From Paenibacillus macerans (GTDB lineage: Bacteria; Bacillota; Bacilli; Paenibacillales; Paenibacillaceae), in NCBI RefSeq assembly GCF_023715465.1, contig NZ_JAMBOE010000003.1, positions 372,001 to 436,000 of the forward strand: a stretch of 64,000 bases of DNA, in the 5' to 3' direction. Position numbers and translations under genes: made by a program. The notes under the pieces were generated by a model, which ran no database searches, was not told the DNA's origin, and saw nothing but the letters and a program-made list of their open reading frames with translations. Shown here one piece after another: positions 47,459-57,508 of the stretch (its first letter is position 1; each line of letters starts with the position of its first letter).

Positions 47459-48319
47459 CTAATCCCTGGACAACCGTAAAACATAAGGAATCGTCACGAT
47501 CATAACCAGGATAACCAAAATCCAGGAAAGTGCGCTGCCTGTGCCAAAATTGTTGAATTGGAACGTATGGGAATACATCCATGAGGCAAGCACCTGCGTT
47601 TTCTGGGCCGGGCCACCGCCAGTCATCGCATAGATGATATCGAATACTTTCATCGCCCCGATCAAAGTGGTAGCTATCACCACGATGAACGTTTCCCGCA
47701 ATAACGGAATCGTTACATAGATAAAGGTTTGAAATGAATTGGCCCCCTCCACTTTCGCCGCTTCATAAGGGTCCTGCGGAATCGCCTGCAATCCGGCCAT
47801 GAACAGCACCATGGGCGACCCTACGGAATGCCACAACGAAGCGACAAATACGGAACCTAAAGCCATGGACGGATCGGCAAGCCAGTCTAGCGGTTCCAGA
47901 CCGAAACTTTCCAGTACGTCATTAAACAAACCCATGCTGGGATGATAAAGCCATGACCACATTAAGGAAACCACAATGCCCGACAAAATATACGGGGAAT
48001 AGAATATACCTCTGAACAAAACCCTGCCAAAAAAAGATTTGTTTAACAATAGAGCCAGAAATAAACTGGCGACTGTTGTAAAGATCAGTGAAGCGCAAAC
48101 CCAAAAAACGGTATTTTTTAGCGCGATCGTAAACACGGGATCCATTGCAAATAAATCATAATAATTCTGAATCCCAACAAACATTTTATTTGGTGATACT
48201 CCATTCCAGCTAAAAAAGCTAAGATACAAAGAGTAGAAAGAAGGAATAGCTATAGTAACACATAGTATTAGTAAAGCCGGAAGCAGATACAGAACGGGTT
48301 TAGCGATTCTGTTATTCAT
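47459..48319 (-). CDS. sugar ABC transporter permease (CUT1, MalF type)
   Basis: 286 residues, six helices. LYLLPALLILCVTIAIPSFYSLYLSFFSWNG is the typical N-terminus, and PQDPYEAAKVEGANSFQTFIYVTIPLLRETF the EAA loop. It pairs with the MalG-type permease. It starts 4 bases after the binding protein gene stop. Confidence 0.9.
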   Translation of the reverse strand: MNNRIAKPVLYLLPALLILCVTIAIPSFYSLYLSFFSWNGVSPNKMFVGIQNYYDLFAMDPVFTIALKNTVFWVCASLIFTTVASLFLALLLNKSFFGRVLFRGIFYSPYILSGIVVSLMWSWLYHPSMGLFNDVLESFGLEPLDWLADPSMALGSVFVASLWHSVGSPMVLFMAGLQAIPQDPYEAAKVEGANSFQTFIYVTIPLLRETFIVVIATTLIGAMKVFDIIYAMTGGGPAQKTQVLASWMYSHTFQFNNFGTGSALSWILVILVMIVTIPYVLRLSRD

Positions 48320-48323
48320 TCGA

Positions 48324-49622
48324 TCAATTTCTTCCTTTATAGTTATTTATGCCTTCTTGCATAAAGGCCGCCGCTTGCTCCGGAGTTAATCGGTTCAGGC
48401 TTACATCGTCCTGAGCCTGGAAAAATTTTTGCAAAACCTCTTGAGGCAAGGCCTGATCCGTGATTAAAAACGCTCCGTTATTGTTCATAGCATCCACAAC
48501 AGTCGAACCAATCGGCATTTTTTCGGAAATCGGGCTGCCGATTCGCGCTTGGGGGAAGCCTACAATGTCCAGGTTTTTCTCAATCACTTCCGGAGCGGTG
48601 ATAAACTCCGCGAACGCAATGGCAGCGTCCTGTACCACTTTAGCCGAATTTTTATTTACCTGCAGCATTACGATATAACTTGAGATGCGGTTCGTATCTG
48701 TCGGCATAGGGAAAAAACCATACAAATTTGGGTCTTGCTGATCGTCGATTAACAATTTGTTAAAGCCCGGGCTGTCCATGATCATGGCTGCTTCGCCTTT
48801 AAACAAAGGAAACTTGGCCTCCAGCGGATCTAGGGTTAGGAAACCTTTGGGGAAATATCCCTTATCGCTCCATTCCTTCCATTTGGCATAGGCATCGATA
48901 ATCGGTTTGTTATTCTCCCAGGATTCTTCCAAGGCCACCAGCCGATCATGCCCCTCCGCTCCAGCGTAATGCTCGATCAGACCTTCCATGATTCTCATCG
49001 GATGCCAGCCGCCCTTGCCGCCTGTAGTAATTGGCGTAATTCCGTTATCTTTAAGTGCCGCCAACACTTGTTCGAATTCTGCAAAAGTTTTTGGCGGGGT
49101 AAGGTTATACTTCTCGAATATATCTTTTCTGTAGTAGAACCCCAAGGATGAGACTTTCCACGGAACGCCGGACATTTGTCCTCCAAGTTTCGCCAGTTCA
49201 AGGGAAGAGCTCAAATATTTATCCTTCCACTGGTTATCTTCCGCGTGTTGCGTAAAGTCATAGGAGAATCCGTTCTCCGGAAAATAGGAGCCTAATGTCC
49301 CGCCCCAGTTGAACCACATATCGGGCAAAGTCCCCGATGCAGCTGCTACCTTAAGCGCTTCCTTATGCGGATCGCTGGCATGGCCGGTAATTTTAATTTC
49401 GATACTCGGATTTTGTTCGGTAAATTGGTCGGCCAATGCTCTAAATACAGGTTCATCCGCCGAAACCGCCCAAAAGCTGACGGTTATTTTTTTTCCCGGG
49501 TTGTTGCCCGTGCCGCCCTGTCCTTCGTTATTTGCTCCCGCCCCCTGTTTTTCGCCGCCGCATGCCGCCAATAAGGATCCCATTAGCGACAAGATGAGGA
49601 TAATCAATGATGTTCTTTTCAC
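48324..49622 (-). CDS. sugar ABC transporter substrate-binding lipoprotein
   Basis: About 432 residues. The signal peptide ends in a lipobox, SLLAACGGEK, so the protein is lipid-anchored outside the membrane. KKITVSFWAVSADEPVFRALADQFTEQNPSIEIKI is the standard start of an SBP_bac_1 (cluster B/CUT1) domain. GTG 49622 is chosen because GGGAG lies 8 bases upstream and the signal peptide starts there; the ORF extension to 49670 runs into a repeat. The ligand is a mono- or oligosaccharide, unknown. First gene of the transport operon; YesMN lies upstream. Confidence 0.9.
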   Translation of the reverse strand: MKRTSLIILILSLMGSLLAACGGEKQGAGANNEGQGGTGNNPGKKITVSFWAVSADEPVFRALADQFTEQNPSIEIKITGHASDPHKEALKVAAASGTLPDMWFNWGGTLGSYFPENGFSYDFTQHAEDNQWKDKYLSSSLELAKLGGQMSGVPWKVSSLGFYYRKDIFEKYNLTPPKTFAEFEQVLAALKDNGITPITTGGKGGWHPMRIMEGLIEHYAGAEGHDRLVALEESWENNKPIIDAYAKWKEWSDKGYFPKGFLTLDPLEAKFPLFKGEAAMIMDSPGFNKLLIDDQQDPNLYGFFPMPTDTNRISSYIVMLQVNKNSAKVVQDAAIAFAEFITAPEVIEKNLDIVGFPQARIGSPISEKMPIGSTVVDAMNNNGAFLITDQALPQEVLQKFFQAQDDVSLNRLTPEQAAAFMQEGINNYKGRN

Positions 49623-49645
49623 ATTTTCAACTCCCTTTAGAGGTT

Positions 49646-49812
49646 GTTCAAAAAGTCGTCTTTTGATCACGAATCAGGTCAGGAAGCGCCCTCGACGTCG
49701 AATCTTGAATTCAGCCGGGCCTTCCGTTGCTTACGTAGATCTGTCTACGCTCCGCTACTCAGTCCCTAGCTTCATCCAACCTTCTCGGTGCTAAAAAGCC
49801 GACTTTTTGAAC
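49646..49812. repeat. MITE-like element in the leader of the ABC operon
   Basis: A perfect 13-bp inverted repeat GTTCAAAAAGTCG (49646-49658) / CGACTTTTTGAAC (49800-49812) bounds 167 bp; with one mismatch the ends extend to ~19 bp. The interior has no coding potential. It lies between the likely promoter and the ribosome site of the binding-protein gene, so it is transcribed in the leader. Confidence 0.65.
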
Positions 49813-49850
49813 TCGCATTTTGTGATTTACTTGCTACACTTACATTTTCG

Positions 49851-49865
49851 TATAAAGCGTTTTCT
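49851..49865. promoter_or_regulatory. weak cre-like site before the ABC operon
   Basis: TATAAAGCGTTTTCT matches WTGNAANCGNWNNCW at 13 of 15 positions, in the region upstream of the MITE-like element. Confidence 0.3.
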
Positions 49866-49920
49866 AAACATAGGAGGCGAAAATGATATATTTTGTGTAT
49901 TTGCAACCGCTTATGCGGTT

Positions 49921-51180
49921 TCAGGCATTTGACTTATACTCGTATGGGGTTACACCAACGATTTTTTTGAAAACATGCGTAAAATGGGCGGGATCACTAT
50001 AACCGATCTGTTCACAAACTTCGTAAACTTTAAGCGTAGGATTAGCCAAAAGCTTTTTGGCTTTCTCTATTCTCAGGCTCATTAAATGCTTGGAAAAGCT
50101 CTGTCCTGTAGTTTCTTTGAAAATGCGTCCCAGATAGGTCGGATGTAGGTACACCTCGTCCGCCAGCATTTTCAGTGTTAGCGGCTCGCCGAGCCTGTTG
50201 ATCATCTGTTCGATCACCATGCCGATCACTCTCCCATTCTTTTTCAACACAAACTGCTTTTCAATCAAATCGGAGGCAACCTCATGTTCAAGTTTCAGCT
50301 CATCGTAGCTTACGTTGGTCATATCTTCGCTATCCTTCAAGGATTCAAGAGCCAACAGACTTTCCCTATATCTGCCGCTCAAGTTCTCCAAATCGGCGCA
50401 TACCGTTCCAATACCCATTAAAGTGCCGATTTTTAGAAGATTCGTAATTTCTCTTTGCAACGAAGAAATCCATTTTTTAAAATCCTGAATCGATTGGGCG
50501 CCGGAAGCATTCGTAATAAATACGACAAACACGATATGATGATCCTGCAGCATACCGTACGCAACGCCTTTACCCGCAAACCATTCCTCCGCCAGGTTTT
50601 TTACAGCATGAAATGCCGTGGTCTCTTTCCACCCTGAAGAAAGCCCTCCCTTAACAAAGCCGCAGGAGACAACCCGGATTTCCTGAAATGCGGGAAATAA
50701 AGCGTTGTCATAGTGGGGAAGAGGGATATCAAACAACAGATCATCCAGCCTTTTTTCGAGAATGCCCCTCTCTCTCTGCTGCTGCAATTGAATCCGGTTT
50801 CTCTCCTCGATCTTTTTCTTCTCCACCCGTTCTATAGATTCGAAAATGGTATCCAGTGAACCCGGTTTCAGAATATAATCCGCCACTCCCGACTTTATGG
50901 CTTGCTGCGTATATTCGAAATCCTTATATCCCGTCAATAAAATCACTTTGACGTCCGGATAGTAAAGATCGCAACACTTCACGAGTTCCATCCCGTCTAC
51001 GGCCGGCATCCGAATATCCGAAACGATCAGATCGATACGCTCCCGGCTTAAGACTTCAATCGCCTCCTCTCCATCCTCTACGGCCGCTACAATCTTCCAG
51101 TTGTCTTTAGCGTCTTCAATCATTTGACTCAATGTGCGCAAAATAAACGGTTCATCGTCCACCAGCATAATTTTCAGCAT
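49921..51180 (-). CDS. yesN: response regulator, YesN type (REC + AraC)
   Basis: 419 residues. The receiver domain starts LKIMLVDDEPFILRTLSQMI, with phospho-acceptor Asp55 in LIVSDIRMPAVDG. The C-terminal AraC domain (~315-419) is complete: LTLKMLADEVYLHPTYLGRIFKETTGQSFSKHLMSLRIEKAKKLL, then VYEVCEQIGYSDPAHFTHVFKKIVGVTPYEYK. ATG 51180 follows GGGGA. Its start overlaps the end of the YesM gene. It should activate the downstream ABC transporter operon. Confidence 0.9.
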   Translation of the reverse strand: MLKIMLVDDEPFILRTLSQMIEDAKDNWKIVAAVEDGEEAIEVLSRERIDLIVSDIRMPAVDGMELVKCCDLYYPDVKVILLTGYKDFEYTQQAIKSGVADYILKPGSLDTIFESIERVEKKKIEERNRIQLQQQRERGILEKRLDDLLFDIPLPHYDNALFPAFQEIRVVSCGFVKGGLSSGWKETTAFHAVKNLAEEWFAGKGVAYGMLQDHHIVFVVFITNASGAQSIQDFKKWISSLQREITNLLKIGTLMGIGTVCADLENLSGRYRESLLALESLKDSEDMTNVSYDELKLEHEVASDLIEKQFVLKKNGRVIGMVIEQMINRLGEPLTLKMLADEVYLHPTYLGRIFKETTGQSFSKHLMSLRIEKAKKLLANPTLKVYEVCEQIGYSDPAHFTHVFKKIVGVTPYEYKSNA

Positions 51181-52995
51181 CAAATTTCCCCGCCCTTTCT
51201 TCCGTACGGATCGGAATTTCCAGTTGTACCTTTAATCCTCCTAAAGCGCTTGCACTTAATTCCAATCCATAAGGCTCGCCGTAGATCAACTTGATTCGGT
51301 GCTGCAGGTTCGGCAGGCCGACACCGGATTGCATTGTTTTTTCAGTATCCGGGATGCTCTGAAACTCCAAAGCCGTTTTCATTTCATTTACACTCATTCC
51401 TTTGCCGTTATCCTCAATGGTAAAGCAAAGCCGATTGTCCATTTTCACAATTTGAATACGAATCAACCATTGCTTGTTCTTCATTTTCTCCAGTCCATGA
51501 GTAATCGCATTTTCCACAATCGGCTGTAAAAGAAGCTTCATTACCGGATAATCAAAAAGTTCCTCCTCCACTTCGATCTCCACGTTCAGCTTGTCCTCAT
51601 ACCGGTAATGCTGAAGTTCAATAAACCGGTTCAATTGCTCCAAATCGTCCCTTAACCTGACAAACTCCGATCCGGGTTGAATGCTGTATCTTAATAGCTC
51701 GCTTAATGACAATACCATGCGGGACAAGATATTCTGTTTTTCTTTGACCGCATAAAAATAAATCGTATTCAGCGTGTTGTACAGGAAGTGCGGTTGAAAT
51801 TGCGCCTTGAGCGCCAACAGCCGGGCCTCGCTCTCCCGGACCTGCCGGTAGGACAAATCCTTAATCGTCTTGTCCAGATCCTCGATCATCGCGTTATAGC
51901 TTGAATAAAGAACGGCGACCTCCCTGCTCTTCATATTACCGCGATAAGGAATTAGTTTCCCTCTTTTGATATTGGCCAGCCTTGATGCCAAATGGCGAAT
52001 AGGTAATGACAGCGTGTAGGAATAAAAATAAATAAAGACAAGAGATGCTAAAATACCGGCGCCCCCGATCGTCAATATGCTTCGCTGCATATGAATCAAA
52101 TCACTCAGATTCTCATGAATATCAATATATCGTACCGCCGTCCATTTGCTGTAACTCGAAGTAAACGATGAAATATACATTTGTTTCCCGTCTATCATCT
52201 TTTTTTCGATAGTCCCGTCTTTGCTTCTTGAATAAATACTTTTGAACAGGCTGTTGTCCACACGGGTGCCAATTTCTTCGAACTTGCTGGAATACGCAAT
52301 GGTGCCAAATTGATCGATTACCTGAACCTTATCCTTGGAGTTGATCATTGAATCCCCGATAATTGAATCCATAGCCTGCATAGGAATGACCAGGAATAAT
52401 ATGCCTATCCTTCTGGTAGAATAATAATCCAAAATTTCCCTAGCCCCTAGTAGACCGCCTCTGATTTCATTCCGATCCATCACTCCATCGAGATCTGCCA
52501 GCCCTTTCATTGTCCAAAGCATCTTGCCTTTATTGACAAAACTTTTTGAAACCATTCTTTTTGCACGATATTACCGCTCTCAGCAGGTAGAGAAAAAATA
52601 AAATCCCCTTGATTGTCCATCATATCGATAAAGAGATCATTCGGTAAGTAACCCTGCTCATGCGTAATCACCTTTTCTAAAGCATATACCCCTGGCCTAT
52701 GGCTCGTCGTTTCTGAATACGAGCTCTTCAGATAAGATTGTGTGGCGGAATTAAATGCAATCCGCAGCGACAACCTATCATACTCACCCAGCATCGTATC
52801 CAGCTTTTCACTCATTTGAATAACGGACTCCAACAAGTAATCCGTCGATTTCTCCAGAACCACATCAGATGAGTAACGGTATGAGAAGAAGCTGATCATG
52901 AAGATGATCGCCAACAAGATGACCGAGAACCCCATTATCATTTGGAACATAATCGTTGATTTCCACCGGTGCCTCATCAAATGGTCCTTAGCCAT
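51152..52995 (-). pseudogene. yesM: YesM-type sensor histidine kinase with a frameshift
   Basis: Two overlapping frames together give a normal YesM of ~610 residues. The first (52995 to 52507) has a membrane helix and the start of the outer sensor domain up to KEWFQK. The second (from ~52555 to 51152) continues with SFVNKGKMLWTMKGL, the second membrane helix, HAMP, the phospho-His block LKAQFQPHFLYNTLNTIYF and the ATP-binding NGKGMSVNEMK...GVGLPNLQHRI. The break lies at TTTCAAAAAGTTTT (~52535-52550), one base short. ATG 52995 follows GGAGG. It is either a recent mutation or a read error. Confidence 0.8.
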
Positions 52996-53082
52996 TCGGT
53001 CTTCCTCCAAATTATATTTTTGTCTTGTATCATAATTGATTTTCGCGGGATAGTACACCATTCAAAAAATAGCATGATCAAA

Positions 53083-53111
53083 TTGACTTACGTTACATCG
53101 TGTGTTAGTAT
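53083..53111 (+). promoter_or_regulatory. promoter of the copy B exporter
   Basis: TTGACT, 17 bases, TAGTAT, as in copy A. Confidence 0.65.
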
Positions 53112-53138
53112 GATCTGAGCCAATAACTGAATAAACAA

Positions 53139-53236
53139 GTTTTCTAGGGTTCCGCAGTTGCAAGACTGGTCTGGTCCGAGAGAAAACGCACAGCCAAGCG
53201 GCTGTGACACGGAGGGATAAAAGCCTGGGAGATAAA
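53139..53236 (+). ncRNA. guanidine-I riboswitch (copy B)
   Basis: All conserved blocks of copy A are kept (CTAGGGTTCCGC, CTGGTCCGAGAG, ACACGGAGGGATAAAAGCC, TGGGAGA); only a few loop or stem bases differ. It should still bind guanidinium. Confidence 0.9.
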
Positions 53237-53277
53237 CGCATTTTGCGGTTTATTTTCCAGGCTTTTTATTTTTTTGT
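53221..53277 (+). terminator. riboswitch terminator (copy B)
   Basis: AAGCCTGGGAGATAAACGCA pairs with TGCGGTTTATTTTCCAGGCTT, then TTTATTTTTTT. Confidence 0.8.
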
Positions 53278-53314
53278 GGTAAAAATTTAAAAAGTGTTTA
53301 AGGAGGAACGGGTT

Positions 53315-53656
53315 ATGAACAAAACATGGATTTCCGTCATTGTTGCGGCTATATTCGAGGTCGCTTGGGTTATTGGGATGAAGCATGCCGATAACTTTTG
53401 GGAATGGGGCGGTACACTGATCGCTATTTACATCAGCTTTTATTTGATGATCAAGGCGGCTCGTTCATTACCGGTTGGAACGGTATACGCTGTATTTGTT
53501 GGCCTGGGGACGACAGGGACTGTAGTAGCTGAAATCCTATTGTTTAATGCAGACTTAAGTGTTGCGAAAATCGCTTTGATCGGACTGCTGCTCATTGGTG
53601 TGATCGGACTGAAAGTGCTTAGTAAGGACAAGAAAGAGGAGGCAAGCGAAATATGA
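53315..53656 (+). CDS. ykkC: SMR guanidinium exporter subunit, YkkC-like (copy B)
   Basis: 113 residues, four helices, identical to copy A except for four residues (Val to Ala twice, and two changes in the charged tail). The membrane Glu in [13 protein letters not shown] is kept. ATG 53315 follows AGGAGG. Its YkkD partner is truncated here, so the protein must pair with the partner from copy A, form homodimers, or be idle. Confidence 0.88.
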   Translation: MNKTWISVIVAAIFEVAWVIGMKHADNFWEWGGTLIAIYISFYLMIKAARSLPVGTVYAVFVGLGTTGTVVAEILLFNADLSVAKIALIGLLLIGVIGLKVLSKDKKEEASEI

Positions 53657-53745
53657 ACTGGGTGTATTTGATTCTGGCGGGCCTTTTTGAAATTTATACC
53701 TTTCGTTTAGGGGCAAGGGGGGCTCTTTCACATAAACCTGTCTAA
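53653..53745 (+). pseudogene. ykkD: truncated ykkD (copy B)
   Basis: The first 13 residues [13 protein letters not shown] are those of copy A. The frame then jumps across a 523-bp deletion into noncoding sequence (IYTFRLGARG...) and stops at 53745. Confidence 0.9.
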
Positions 53746-53995
53746 TGATCTCGAACCTGTCTGCTCCTCCCAAACCTTACTGCTTCTCTTGAATTGTTCT
53801 TCTTCTCTGCCACCTGATCAAATGGGATAATCGTGCAAAGCGCCAGGATAGCGGATGTTGATCCGGCCCCCCCTAGTCCTCCCTGTCTCAAGCTTTCAAC
53901 GCCCTTCCGCATTTCTGGCTTGACTGTCAAGCACTGATTATTAGGCCGACCTATTTTATTGCATTTACAACAAAATATATATTAAGGAGTTAATT
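53746..53995. other. noncoding stretch matching 15604-15829
   Basis: It corresponds to the sequence before marR in copy A, including the right end of the MITE-like repeat. It holds a 25-base insertion relative to A and no gene. Confidence 0.6.
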
Positions 53996-55019
<1,024 letters not shown>

Positions 55020-55030
55020 ACAGCCACCTC

Positions 55031-55088
55031 ATTCAAATGGAAGAGAGTTTTCGAACAAGAACACTGGCTTAATCAATGGTTTATTTTA
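55031..55088 (-). pseudogene. trace of nitronate monooxygenase 3' end
   Basis: The minus strand reads TID*ASVLVRKLSSI*, matching the C-terminus DQASVLVRKRSSI of the gene at 18543. It is interrupted by stops. About 58 bases match at roughly 80%. Confidence 0.7.
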
Positions 55089-55124
55089 ACGGCTAAGCCG
55101 ATGAGTTTATAATTATTAATATAA

Positions 55125-55157
55125 AAACCCATGACTACAAAATTCAGCCATGGGTTT
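55125..55157. terminator. terminator-like hairpin
   Basis: AAACCCATG pairs with CATGGGTTT, 15-base loop, A-rich before and AAATTT after. It may serve paiA copy B or the opposite wall hydrolase. Confidence 0.5.
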
Positions 55158-55228
55158 AAATTTATCGGTGTACTAATCAAAGACATTCGTTGTTTTCGCG
55201 TCGCGATTCAGGCCGGTGAGACGATCTC

Positions 55229-57238
55229 TTAGAAGTTGCTTGCCGTCGTTTCCAATTCCGTCATCATCCCAACAATTTCGATGCCATAAGTGGGGCTGGT
55301 CGCCCATGATCCGCCTAATGCTTCCACCGTAACGACCTGCCCCAACAAGCCTGGAAAGTGCCTTGGATCGGGTGTATACGCTTTAGGATAGCCTGGAGCG
55401 CCTGCGTACAGGGCCAAATGATCAATCTGCGCCTGAACCCCTTCCTGCCAACTGAAAAAGCGCTGATGTGCCAGATGATCCGTGTCGGAGCCACCTACCT
55501 GCGTTTTTAAGCCGGCCGGATTATTAAACGTTTCATCCAATAAGCCGCCAAATTTTCCAAAGCCCGTTTCCTTTGCAGCCTGGCAGTACACCACAACCGG
55601 ATCAACGCCCGCTATGAGTGCCTCCTCCCAGACAATATCCGCTAGATCTATGAATACGTCCGTCGCTCCCTTGGCTCTTGCCCATGCTTTGGCTTGCTCG
55701 ACAGTAGCCCTTGGAGCGGACAATATGTAAGTATCGCCGGGCGCGGTCCATTCCTCGGCATTGTCTTCTGGCGGTACGGCGTTGTCTTCTAGCGGTGCGG
55801 CGTGATCTTCTGCCGGTTTGACGATGTCTTCTGGCGGTTTGGAGATGTCTTCTACCGGCTTCTTGTAAGATAGTGTAACGGTATCGTCGGCGGAGCTCCA
55901 CGTAATATCCATTCCGGCGAGTTCACTCAAAAATCGTAAAGGGACATAGGTTCTTCCCTGAAGTATCATCGCGCTAGTATCCATACTTATTGGCGTCCCG
56001 TTGACAACAGCTGAGTTATCTCCGATTTTCAAATCGACATTCACATCGCCTTTGGATAAAATAAGCGTTTTTTGAGTCCCGCTTCCCTCCCATTTCACGT
56101 AAAAGCTCAGAGATTCTGCCATAAACCTGACGGGCACCTGTACTCTGCTGTTTGCATCCATATACGGTTTTGCATCCGGAAAATTAACTTCCGAGCCATT
56201 GTATATCAAACGGATGTTGCGCTGGGTAGCGCTACTCGCCTCATCAAGTTGAGGCGTATCGCCAGAAGCATCCGACTTGACGCTTAAATAGCCGGCGTTT
56301 GCCCAACCCGTCTGCCCATCCGACAGTTTGACACGAAACCAATCCCCTTCATTGGCTAAAAGGGTGACTTGCGAGCCCTCAGGGATTTTGGCGATAACCT
56401 CATATTGCAAGCCTCCGCCGTTTCTAAGGTTTAAACTGTCGACAGTAACCGTAGCTATTTTGCCGGTATCCTGCGAAGCCTGTGAATTTGCGGCGTCGGC
56501 GGCGTCTGTAGAGCCGCTGGAAGTTTTGGACCCCCCCAGATTGTCAGGCAAACCGTTAAGTTCGGCCATCGTAACAAAAGCGTAGCCTTTCGACCGGTAG
56601 TAATCAATAATTTGGGGAAGCGCCTTGACCGTCTTATCCCGTTTTCCTCCCCCGGAATGCATCAGCACGGTGATCTTGTTACTGGAGTTAGACTTCACAG
56701 CTTTGAGAATATCGGCAACAGAGCTGTCCGTGGCCCAGTCCCGGGTATCTATATTCCACAGCGCCTCAGCATGTCCCAACGCCTTAATTTCTCCCTTCAC
56801 CCGAGCTGATGTCGCCCCATAGGGAGGGCGCATCATGGTCGGTGCAACGCCGGTAATCTCACGAATCGCATTATCCGTTTTTACGATTTCTTGGCGAGCC
56901 TTCTCTTTGCTTAGCTTAGTTAGTTCAGAGTGACTCCACGAATGATTGCCCAAAGCATGACCTTCTTGTACGATGCGTTTCATAACATCGGGATACTGCT
57001 TAACCCTGTCTCCTATTACAAAAAACGTGCCCTTCACTTTGTGTTCCTTCAAAATATCAAGCACCTTATCGGTATATTTTTTGTCCGGTCCATCATCAAA
57101 GGTTAACGCCACCATTTTATTGGCTTTGTTCTCCGTTGAGGAGGCCGCCGCCGTAAAATCTGCTCCGGCTGTAAAAACCAAGGCCAGCGCCATTACGGTA
57201 AACACAATAAGTCTGAACAGATGATGCCTTTGCTTCAT
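55229..57238 (-). CDS. multidomain wall enzyme: NodB deacetylase - SH3b - Cu-amine-oxidase-like - glucosaminidase
   Basis: About 669 residues. A signal peptide (1-32) is followed by a NodB polysaccharide deacetylase (~42-235; metal Asp in TFDDGPD, HSWSH, RPPYG), an SH3b domain (~258-320; LNLRNGG...GWANAGYL), and a copper-amine-oxidase-N-like domain (~340-455; RVQVPVRFMAESL, GRTYVPLRFLSELAG). Then come a PxED-rich repeat linker and a C-terminal glucosaminidase (~515-665; WEEALIAGVDPVVVYCQAAKETGFG). It likely trims and deacetylates peptidoglycan outside the cell. ATG 57238 is preferred over 57244 for spacing to AGG. Confidence 0.87.
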   Translation of the reverse strand: MKQRHHLFRLIVFTVMALALVFTAGADFTAAASSTENKANKMVALTFDDGPDKKYTDKVLDILKEHKVKGTFFVIGDRVKQYPDVMKRIVQEGHALGNHSWSHSELTKLSKEKARQEIVKTDNAIREITGVAPTMMRPPYGATSARVKGEIKALGHAEALWNIDTRDWATDSSVADILKAVKSNSSNKITVLMHSGGGKRDKTVKALPQIIDYYRSKGYAFVTMAELNGLPDNLGGSKTSSGSTDAADAANSQASQDTGKIATVTVDSLNLRNGGGLQYEVIAKIPEGSQVTLLANEGDWFRVKLSDGQTGWANAGYLSVKSDASGDTPQLDEASSATQRNIRLIYNGSEVNFPDAKPYMDANSRVQVPVRFMAESLSFYVKWEGSGTQKTLILSKGDVNVDLKIGDNSAVVNGTPISMDTSAMILQGRTYVPLRFLSELAGMDITWSSADDTVTLSYKKPVEDISKPPEDIVKPAEDHAAPLEDNAVPPEDNAEEWTAPGDTYILSAPRATVEQAKAWARAKGATDVFIDLADIVWEEALIAGVDPVVVYCQAAKETGFGKFGGLLDETFNNPAGLKTQVGGSDTDHLAHQRFFSWQEGVQAQIDHLALYAGAPGYPKAYTPDPRHFPGLLGQVVTVEALGGSWATSPTYGIEIVGMMTELETTASNF

Positions 57239-57454
57239 TTCCATGGACCTACTTTCAGCAATATTATTTTATGTACTAAAATAGTATCAGAGTTCTATCA
57301 TATAATCTATCATAATTGCATATTAGACGCTGTATTCCGTACGAAAATAGAGCGCATTGAGTTATCAATCGAGCAGCCGGAAGAAATGATAGGTGATATA
57401 ATAGGGGGATCTCCAACAAAAAGCGAAAAACATACGCTAAGCGAAGATTTATTC

Positions 57455-57498
57455 AAACAAGCCGGAATTTCCGTACACCAAGGAATTCCGGCTTGTTT
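57455..57498 (-). terminator. terminator of the PEP-synthase-like gene
   Basis: AAACAAGCCGGAATT pairs perfectly with AATTCCGGCTTGTTT, 15 bp. It lies just after the stop at 57509 on the minus strand and is followed by TTTGAAT. The stretch from here to 57238 holds the wall-enzyme promoter region; no gene is seen. Confidence 0.8.
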
Positions 57499-57508
57499 TA
57501 TGCAACTT

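Noticed and set aside
49883..50000. AGGAGG-ATG on the plus strand, short frame MIYFVYLQPLMRF
   Set aside because: It runs antisense into yesN and ends after ~39 codons; probably chance, though the ribosome site is good.
55755..55860. short tandem repeats considered as a CRISPR array
   Set aside because: Units are ~18-24 bp, lie in frame and encode a PxED linker; there are no spacers.
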